This document shows, one piece after another, positions 6,905 through 11,959 of a stretch of 11,959 nucleotides of DNA. The position numbers and the translations under genes were made by a program. The DNA comes from UMGS973 sp963609975 (GTDB lineage Bacteria > Bacillota > Clostridia > Peptostreptococcales > Anaerovoracaceae): positions 1 through 11,959 of the forward strand of contig CAVDMD010000073.1 in NCBI GenBank assembly GCA_963609975.1, in the 5' to 3' direction. The stretch's first letter is position 1, and every line of letters begins with the position of its first letter. The notes below the pieces were generated by a model that did no database searches, had not been told where the DNA came from, and saw nothing but the letters and a program-made list of their open reading frames with translations.

Positions 6905-8413
6905 ATGGCGCAGTATATAAACGAACCATCCAGAACCTTCAATGAATTTCTGCTTATTCCGGGCTATTCTTCAAAGGAATGCAGAGTAGAAAACGTAAGC
7001 CTTGAAACACCTGTTGTCAAATTCAAAAAAGGTGAAAAACCGGCACTTGTTATGAATATACCTCTTACCTCTGCTGTAATGCAGGCCGTTTCAGATGACG
7101 GCATGGCGATAGCTCTTGCAAAGGAGGGCGGCATCTCCTTTATATTCGGCTCACAGTCGGTTGAGAGCCAGGCTACAATGGTAAGCAGAGTCAAAAACCA
7201 CAAGGCGGGATTTGTTACAAGCGATTCAAATTTAAGACCTGACCAGACCCTGAGAGATGTTCTGGAGCTCAAAGAGCGCATGGGCCATTCAACCATAGCG
7301 ATTACAGATGACGGTACTGCGGACGGCAGGATACTGGGCATTGTAACCAGCAGAGATTACCGCATCAGCAGGATGAATATGGATGACAGAATAGAAACCT
7401 TTATGACTCCGTTTTCTGAGCTTGTATATGCGCACGAAGGCATTACTCTTTCGGAAGCAAACGATATGTTGTGGGATCACAAGCTCAATGCACTCCCTAT
7501 TATAGACAAAAATCAGAGACTTGCATATTTCGTATTCCGCAAGGACTATGATTCTCACAAAAACAATCCTAACGAGCTGCTTGACGACCACAAGAGATAT
7601 GTTGTGGGAGCAGGTATCAATACCAGAGATTATGAGCAGAGAGTTCCGGCCCTTGTAGAGGCGGGAGCCGATATCCTGTGCATAGACTCCTCCGAAGGCT
7701 ATTCTGAATGGCAGTCAGACACAATCAAATATATCAGAGACAGATACGGCGATACGGTTAAAGTCGGAGCAGGCAACGTTGTTGACGCTGCGGGCTTCAG
7801 ATATCTGGCGGAGGCAGGCGCTGACTTTGTCAAAATCGGTATCGGCGGCGGTTCTATCTGTATTACAAGAGAACAAAAGGGCATAGGCAGGGGACAGGCC
7901 TCTGCGGTAATAGAGGTTGCGCAGGCCAGAAAAGAATACTTTGAAGAAACAGGCATATATGTACCGATATGCTCTGACGGAGGCATAGTATATGATTATC
8001 ATATGACACTTGCGCTTGCAATGGGAGCGGATTTCCTGATGCTCGGCAGGTACTTCTCAAGATTTGACGAGTCACCTACAGCCAAGCTTAATATAAACGG
8101 GAATTATGTCAAGGAATACTGGGGTGAAGGCTCCAACAGGGCGAGAAACTGGCAGAGATACGATCTCGGCGGAGATGCAAGAATGAAATTTGAAGAGGGC
8201 GTTGACTCATATGTTCCTTATGCCGGCTCACTTCACGACAATGTAAACGTGTCACTGACAAAGGTTAAATCAACAATGTGCAACTGCGGTGCGCTTACAA
8301 TCAGAGAATTGCAGGATAAGGCAAAGCTGACGATAGTATCGGCAACCTCAATAGTTGAGGGAGGCTCCCACGATGTAATTCTAAAAGATACTTCAAACAA
8401 TGTAATCAAATAA
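6905..8413 (+). CDS. guaB: Inosine-5'-monophosphate dehydrogenase (Tritrichomonas-like type)
   Basis: This enzyme oxidises IMP to XMP with NAD+, the committed step of guanine nucleotide synthesis. Its 502 residues form a (beta/alpha)8 barrel with two CBS domains inserted at about 103-218. Key residues are D261 (DSS), the phosphate-binding GAGN (288-291), catalytic C319 in GGGSICITREQKGIGRGQ, SDGG (357-360), and the flap R418-Y419 (WQRYD). The loop GSICITREQKGIGRGQ differs from the usual bacterial GSICTTR-type loop. As I recall it, this loop and much of the chain closely match IMPDH of the protist Tritrichomonas foetus, which has 503 residues. The published numbers for that enzyme (Asp261, Cys319, Arg418, Tyr419) fall on the same residues here without any shift. 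AAAGGAG at 6892-6898 sits six bases before the ATG. It is the first gene of an operon with the synthetase 16 bases downstream. Confidence 0.97.
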   Translation: MAQYINEPSRTFNEFLLIPGYSSKECRVENVSLETPVVKFKKGEKPALVMNIPLTSAVMQAVSDDGMAIALAKEGGISFIFGSQSVESQATMVSRVKNHKAGFVTSDSNLRPDQTLRDVLELKERMGHSTIAITDDGTADGRILGIVTSRDYRISRMNMDDRIETFMTPFSELVYAHEGITLSEANDMLWDHKLNALPIIDKNQRLAYFVFRKDYDSHKNNPNELLDDHKRYVVGAGINTRDYEQRVPALVEAGADILCIDSSEGYSEWQSDTIKYIRDRYGDTVKVGAGNVVDAAGFRYLAEAGADFVKIGIGGGSICITREQKGIGRGQASAVIEVAQARKEYFEETGIYVPICSDGGIVYDYHMTLALAMGADFLMLGRYFSRFDESPTAKLNINGNYVKEYWGEGSNRARNWQRYDLGGDARMKFEEGVDSYVPYAGSLHDNVNVSLTKVKSTMCNCGALTIRELQDKAKLTIVSATSIVEGGSHDVILKDTSNNVIK

Positions 8414-8429
8414 TAGGAGGAATAGATTT

Positions 8430-9413
8430 ATGGCAATCTCAAAAGAAAACTTACGTCCGGAAACACTGAAAAGAATTACAACTCCTGCTCTTGCTCAGAA
8501 ATTTATAGATGAGCAGATAGCAGAAATCAAGGCACAGGTGGGAGACAAAAAGGTGCTGCTTGCACTGTCAGGCGGTGTAGATTCATCAGTAGTTGCAGCG
8601 CTTCTCATAAAAGCAATAGGCAGTCAGCTTGTATGCGTACACGTTAATCACGGACTGCTCCGCAAAGGAGAACCCGAACAGGTTATACAGGTATTCAAAA
8701 ATGAACTCGGCGCAAATCTTGTTTATGTTGATGCAGTTGACAGATTTTTAGACAAGCTCGCAGGTGTTGACGAACCTGAACGCAAGAGAAAAATCATAGG
8801 TGATGAGTTCATCAGAGTGTTTGAAGAAGAAGCAAGAAAGCTTGACGGTATAGAATTCCTGGGACAGGGCACAATTTACCCTGACATCTTAGAGTCAGAC
8901 GGAGTCAAGGCTCATCACAATGTGGGAGGGCTTCCTGAAGATCTGCAGTTTGAGCTGGTTGAACCTGTAAAATTTTTATACAAGGACGAGGTCAGAGTTG
9001 TGGGCAAGCAGCTTGGACTTCCTGACAATATGGTATACAGACAGCCGTTCCCGGGTCCGGGACTTGGAGTAAGATGCACAGGCGCTATCACAAGAGACAG
9101 ACTTGAAGCTGTAAGAGAAGCCGATGCTATCGTAAGAGAGGAAATAGGCAAGCTCAATCCTGCGCCATGGCAGTATTTTGTTGCAATTCCTGATCTTAAA
9201 TCGACAGGAATTAAAGACGGCAAGAGATATATGGGCTGGGCAGTGGTTATTCGTGCCATAGATACAGTTGATGCCGTAACAGCCAGGGCTGTTGAGATTC
9301 CCTTCAGCGTACTGGCTGTAATTCGTGACAGAATTATTGCTGAGGTTGATGGAGTTAACAGAGTGCTCTGGGATATTTCAGACAAGCCTGTATCGACAAT
9401 TGAATGGGAATAA
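8430..9413 (+). CDS. GMP synthetase ATP-pyrophosphatase subunit without glutaminase domain (GuaAb/GuaA-C type)
   Basis: This 327-residue protein corresponds only to the synthetase half of GMP synthase, which adenylates XMP and replaces AMP with ammonia to make GMP. It has the PP-loop SGGVDSS (47-53), LLRKGEPE (76-83), KRKIIGDEFIRVFEEEA (119-135), QGTIYPD (146-152), AHHNVGGLP (161-169), RQPFPGPGLGVR (204-215) and the C-terminal dimerisation domain ending DKPVSTIEWE. All catalytic motifs are intact. The N-terminus has no trace of the class I amidotransferase domain. With AGGAGG (8415-8420) nine bases before the ATG and only 16 bases after guaB, this is an evolved stand-alone gene and not a decayed fusion. 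The architecture matches the archaeal two-subunit enzyme, in which a separate glutaminase (GuaAa) supplies ammonia. No such partner is in the window. Arginine is encoded by AGA/AGG in 16 of 21 cases, like guaB and nifJ and unlike the next gene. Confidence 0.93.
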   Translation: MAISKENLRPETLKRITTPALAQKFIDEQIAEIKAQVGDKKVLLALSGGVDSSVVAALLIKAIGSQLVCVHVNHGLLRKGEPEQVIQVFKNELGANLVYVDAVDRFLDKLAGVDEPERKRKIIGDEFIRVFEEEARKLDGIEFLGQGTIYPDILESDGVKAHHNVGGLPEDLQFELVEPVKFLYKDEVRVVGKQLGLPDNMVYRQPFPGPGLGVRCTGAITRDRLEAVREADAIVREEIGKLNPAPWQYFVAIPDLKSTGIKDGKRYMGWAVVIRAIDTVDAVTARAVEIPFSVLAVIRDRIIAEVDGVNRVLWDISDKPVSTIEWE

Positions 9414-9421
9414 AGGGAGGG

Positions 9422-9462
9422 GAGTCCGAAAACCTTGCAGATAAAGGCTTTTGGGCTCTTTT
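9422..9462 (+). terminator. Terminator-like hairpin between the two GMP synthetase genes
   Basis: Positions 9422-9434 pair with 9446-9458: ten Watson-Crick pairs, two G-U pairs and one mismatch, with an 11-nt loop. TTTT follows at 9459-9462. It begins 8 bases after the stop of the stand-alone synthetase. It separates the guaB operon from the following full-length guaA, which may therefore be a separate transcript, although I see no convincing promoter in the ~80 bases that remain. Confidence 0.55.
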
Positions 9463-9540
9463 GACAATAATTGTGATGCTGAAACCAGATAACAAAAAAG
9501 AAGCATCCGAAAAACAGCTAAGCGATTTGAGGTAGATGTT

Positions 9541-11142
9541 ATGAGAGAAAATATAATAGTTTTGGATTTCGGAGGACAGTATAATCAGCTGATTGCCCGC
9601 CGTATTCGTGAATGTAATGTATATTGCGAAGTCCATCCTTACACGATTTCGATGGATGAACTGAAAGCGTTGGCTCCGTCTGGAATTATTCTGACGGGAG
9701 GGCCTAACAGTGTGTATGGCGAAGATTCGCCGCAGTGCAGTACTGAGCTTTTTAAGCTTGGAATTCCTATAATGGGCATTTGTTATGGTGCACAGCTTCT
9801 TGCTCATCAGCTCGGAGGCAGGGTTGCAACTGCGCCGGTAAGTGAATATGGCAGAACCGAGGTTACTGTTGATGACCGCAGCGGTCTGCTTGCAGATCTT
9901 GGTGTGGGCGGCCCGGAAACAACAGGCTGCGGGACGGTAGGCAATACGATTATGTGGATGAGCCACACAGACTATATTGAAACAGTTCCTCAGGGCTTCA
10001 AAGTGACGGCTCATACGCCGGTATGTCCGGTGGCTGCAATGGAAAACGCGGAGGCAGGTTTCTATGCGACACAGTTCCATCCGGAGGTTATGCACTCCAT
10101 AGAAGGATTTAAGATATTACAGAACTTCGTTTTTAAGGTTTGCGGATGCAAAGGCGACTGGAAGATGGATAGCTTTGTCGAAACTGCTATTCGTGAAATC
10201 CGCAAAAAAGTCGGTAACGGCAAGGTGCTTTGCGCACTTTCCGGGGGTGTGGATTCTTCGGTTGCGGCTGTGCTGCTGTCAAAGGCTGTCGGCAGGCAGC
10301 TTACCTGTGTTTTTGTTGACCACGGACTTCTGCGCAAAAACGAGGGAGATGAGGTTGAGGCTGTCTTTGGTCCGAGCGGTCCGTATGATTTGAATTTTAT
10401 TCGCGTGAATGCGCAGGAACGGTTTTATTCTAAGCTTGCCGGTGTGACCGAGCCGGAAGCGAAGCGCAAAATCATCGGGGAGGAGTTCATCCGCGTATTT
10501 GAAGAGGAAGCAAAGAAAATCGGAGCCGTTGATTTCCTGGTTCAAGGCACCATCTATCCGGATGTAATCGAGTCCGGTTTGGGCAAATCTGCAGTAATTA
10601 AGTCACATCACAATGTGGGCGGATTGCCGGATTATGTTGATTTCAAAGAAATTATCGAGCCGCTTCGTATGCTGTTCAAGGATGAAGTGCGCCGCGCCGG
10701 TCTGGAATTGGGGATTCCCGATTATCTGGTATTCCGTCAGCCGTTCCCTGGACCGGGGCTTGGAATACGCATCATCGGAGAAGTTACTGCCGAAAAGGTA
10801 AAAATTGTGCAGGATGCTGACTATATTTATCGTGAAGAAATTGCGCGCGCCGTTAGCGAAGGACAGATTCCAAAGTTCGGACAGCCGGGCGCTTTGGGTC
10901 AGTACTTTGCGGCGCTTACCAACATTCGATCTGTAGGTGTTATGGGTGATTTCAGAACCTATGACTATGCGATTGCGCTTCGTGCCGTTACGACCAGTGA
11001 CTTTATGACTGCCGAAGTAGCACACCTGCCTTGGGAGCTGATTGACCGCGTTACCACTCGCATTGTCAATGAGGTTGACTGTGTCAATCGCGTTATGTAT
11101 GACTGCACCGGTAAGCCGCCGGGAACGATTGAGTGGGAGTAA
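9541..11142 (+). CDS. guaA: GMP synthase (glutamine-hydrolysing), full length
   Basis: This 533-residue bifunctional enzyme converts XMP, glutamine and ATP to GMP. The class I glutamine amidotransferase domain (about 1-200) has the nucleophile C81 in GICYGAQ and the triad partners H180 and E182 in FHPEV. The PP-loop synthetase domain starts near 210 with SGGVDSS at 234-240, and later carries SHHNVGGLP and RQPFPGPGLGIR. The dimerisation domain ends TGKPPGTIEWE. Length and motifs are normal for bacterial GuaA, so it should be complete and active. GAGG at 9529-9532 lies eight bases before the ATG. Counting all 28 arginine codons, 23 are CGN and five are AGA/AGG, the reverse of guaB and the adjacent synthetase. 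This points to a different origin for this gene. It repeats the last step already encoded just upstream, and the 3' end of guaA is a known integration target for genomic islands. Confidence 0.97.
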   Translation: MRENIIVLDFGGQYNQLIARRIRECNVYCEVHPYTISMDELKALAPSGIILTGGPNSVYGEDSPQCSTELFKLGIPIMGICYGAQLLAHQLGGRVATAPVSEYGRTEVTVDDRSGLLADLGVGGPETTGCGTVGNTIMWMSHTDYIETVPQGFKVTAHTPVCPVAAMENAEAGFYATQFHPEVMHSIEGFKILQNFVFKVCGCKGDWKMDSFVETAIREIRKKVGNGKVLCALSGGVDSSVAAVLLSKAVGRQLTCVFVDHGLLRKNEGDEVEAVFGPSGPYDLNFIRVNAQERFYSKLAGVTEPEAKRKIIGEEFIRVFEEEAKKIGAVDFLVQGTIYPDVIESGLGKSAVIKSHHNVGGLPDYVDFKEIIEPLRMLFKDEVRRAGLELGIPDYLVFRQPFPGPGLGIRIIGEVTAEKVKIVQDADYIYREEIARAVSEGQIPKFGQPGALGQYFAALTNIRSVGVMGDFRTYDYAIALRAVTTSDFMTAEVAHLPWELIDRVTTRIVNEVDCVNRVMYDCTGKPPGTIEWE

Positions 11143-11156
11143 TTTCACATCCCTGA

Positions 11157-11181
11157 AAAAGCCTTATTTTGATGGGCTTTT
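11157..11181 (+). terminator. Short hairpin after guaA
   Basis: AAAAGCC (11157-11163) and GGCTTTT (11175-11181) form a 7-bp stem with an 11-nt loop, 14 bases after the guaA stop. It could be a weak terminator, but it also lies in the probable attachment region. Confidence 0.4.
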
Positions 11182-11219
11182 GCCAATTATAAATGCTTTT
11201 TGGCAACAAAATGGCAACA
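11180..11219. repeat. TGGCAACA direct repeats with inverted TTGCCA copy; candidate attachment-region motif
   Basis: TGGCAACA occurs twice, at 11201-11208 and 11212-11219, with an 11-base period (about one helical turn). TTGCCA at 11180-11185 is an inverted copy of the first six bases. Short phased direct repeats of this kind next to a tRNA or guaA end are typical of arm-type sites for a tyrosine recombinase. I recall similar GGCAACA pairs at the ends of Gram-positive integrative elements. No integrase gene is in the window, so this remains an inference. Confidence 0.4.
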
Positions 11220-11241
11220 TAATTTGAATTATTGTAAAAGT

Positions 11242-11283
11242 AAAGAGCTAACTGATTTTCTGAGAAGTCAGTTAGCTCTTTTT
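11242..11283. terminator. Strong bidirectional Rho-independent terminator
   Basis: AAAGAGCTAACTGA (11242-11255) and TCAGTTAGCTCTTT (11268-11281) form a perfect 14-bp stem with a 12-nt loop, running into a T-rich tail on the plus strand. On the minus strand the stem is followed by ACTTTTAC, so it can also end the minus-strand gene that stops at 11307. Confidence 0.85.
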
Positions 11284-11306
11284 ATTTGTCTATGTATTGC
11301 AGACAA

Positions 11307-11882
11307 TTACCAATTTATAAAATCAAATGCAAGATTGCCTAGTTTTGATAACTCCATGTCAAGCGGTTTCGATTTTAATAGACTAGAGATTTTATCTTGA
11401 CATTTCTGATACTCTTGAGCAGTAAGTTTGCTCCATACTACTCTCTTAACGGAAGCCTCTTTAAGGATAATACTGTCAAGAGGACAATCACACAACGAAA
11501 AATCTGGAACAGAATGCTCAATAAAAATAAGATCACTGAAAACATATAAATACTTAAATGTCATATTTATTAACTTCTGGGCAAGACCATACCCTGTTAC
11601 ATATTTGTTTCTGCTTCCAATTATATCTTTGCAAAATAGTAATGAGGTCTTTTGTATCAAGTCTCTTGAAAAGACATAATCACATTGTTTTATTGCTTCA
11701 TTTGTAGCACAACATATTTCCTCTCGCGTATGCAAAAATGAGGCACTATAGTAGCGTCCAGCTGTCATCATGTCCTTATATGCCAAATCAACGCATTTTG
11801 CTTGCACCTCATTAGGGTTGTTCTTATTTGTTGATTGTCCCAATACAGAGGATTCCAAAAAAGATTTTTTCCAGTCTGTCAT
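11307..11882 (-). CDS. Hypothetical protein, accessory region
   Basis: I do not recognise this 191-residue protein as a named family. It looks soluble and mostly alpha-helical. It is fairly rich in cysteine, including an adjacent pair at 57-58 and C-x-C at about 131-133 (SLCDCPLDS). A conserved-looking core, GYGLAQKLINMTFKYLYVFSD (first 20 residues from about 98), is followed by CPLDSIILKE and VVWSKLTAQEYQKCQDKI. I have the impression that this layout (AQK-x-xNMT-x-KYL, then a C-PLD segment and a W-KL helix) occurs in small uncharacterised proteins of bacterial accessory regions, but cannot confirm it. The start is ATG 11882 with a weak AAGGGA three bases further than ideal. It follows the end of another minus-strand gene by 12 bases, which suggests an operon. 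A role in a mobile element or defence island is possible from context only. Confidence 0.7.
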   Translation of the reverse strand: MTDWKKSFLESSVLGQSTNKNNPNEVQAKCVDLAYKDMMTAGRYYSASFLHTREEICCATNEAIKQCDYVFSRDLIQKTSLLFCKDIIGSRNKYVTGYGLAQKLINMTFKYLYVFSDLIFIEHSVPDFSLCDCPLDSIILKEASVKRVVWSKLTAQEYQKCQDKISSLLKSKPLDMELSKLGNLAFDFINW

Positions 11883-11894
11883 AAATTCCCTTAT

Positions 11895-11959
11895 TTAATC
11901 GTTCTTCAACCTATCCTTAAACGCTTCAACCATAGCGTCACTGAAATTCTGTGACGGCA
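11895..11959 (-). CDS. C-terminal end of an unidentified protein (cut by window edge)
   Basis: On the minus strand one frame stays open from the window edge and ends at TAA (11897-11895). It encodes the last 20 residues PSQNFSDAMVEAFKDRLKND. The other two minus-strand frames hit stops earlier. The charged helical tail is a plausible protein end. It precedes the 191-residue gene by 12 bases in the same direction. The fragment is too short to identify. Confidence 0.45.
   Translation of the reverse strand, partial: PSQNFSDAMVEAFKDRLKND

Noticed and set aside
8430..9413. Reading the 327-residue gene as a guaA pseudogene or frameshifted fragment.
   Set aside because: It has an ideal ribosome binding site, all synthetase motifs, a complete C-terminus, and no amidotransferase sequence upstream because guaB ends 16 bases before it.
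9461..9493. TTGACA at 9461-9466 as the -35 of a promoter for full-length guaA.
   Set aside because: No acceptable -10 lies 16-18 bases downstream; the nearest AT-rich hexamer is too far. The T's also belong to the hairpin's T-run.
9355..10095. Long minus-strand open frame (246 codons) opposite the junction of the two GMP synthetase genes.
   Set aside because: It is antisense to two well-supported genes, has no ribosome binding site and gives a composition unlike a real protein.
1..11959. CRISPR arrays, tRNA or rRNA genes, insertion sequences.
   Set aside because: No regularly spaced repeats of CRISPR length, no tRNA-like cloverleaf or rRNA sequence, and no transposase motifs were seen on either strand.

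Overview
The window looks like chromosome from an anaerobic Gram-positive gut-type bacterium, most likely a clostridium (Oscillospiraceae/Ruminococcaceae-like). The reasons are a full-length pyruvate:ferredoxin oxidoreductase, strong AGGAGG-type ribosome binding sites, consensus sigma-A promoters in AT-rich spacers, and AGA as the preferred arginine codon in the core genes. Species cannot be fixed from sequence alone.

Layout. Positions 5-1273 (+) hold an unrecognised zinc-ribbon membrane protein. Next come a long imperfect hairpin (1343-1397) and, on the minus strand, a short-chain dehydrogenase (1543-2343) with its own promoter and terminator. A 404-base AT-rich divergent spacer follows. It carries the nifJ promoter inside a striking array of TTGTA/TACAA half-sites. 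nifJ (2748-6278) ends at a hairpin that separates it from a convergent DtxR-family regulator (6340-6705, -), whose promoter is overlapped by a perfect 14-bp palindrome. A consensus promoter then drives guaB (6905-8413) and a stand-alone GMP synthetase ATP-pyrophosphatase subunit (8430-9413), which form a tight operon. After a terminator-like hairpin comes a second, full-length glutamine-hydrolysing GMP synthase (9541-11142) with clearly different codon use. Downstream are repeated GGCAACA motifs, a strong bidirectional terminator and two minus-strand accessory genes (one cut by the window edge). This is the arrangement expected where a mobile element sits at the 3' end of guaA.

How the genes fit together. 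guaB and the two GMP synthetases complete the guanine branch of purine synthesis (IMP to XMP to GMP), with the last step encoded twice in two architectures. nifJ oxidises pyruvate to acetyl-CoA and reduces ferredoxin using three [4Fe-4S] clusters. The adjacent DtxR-type protein carries iron-type (not manganese-type) metal ligands, so an iron-sensing role is likely, although no target other than its own promoter is visible.

Most notable: (1) an archaeal-style synthetase-only GuaA beside a full-length GuaA of foreign-looking codon use; (2) an IMP dehydrogenase that matches the Tritrichomonas foetus enzyme residue for residue at the key positions; (3) the periodic operator-like array on the nifJ promoter; (4) the probable integration site after guaA. 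No complete new defence or mobile system is visible inside the window.
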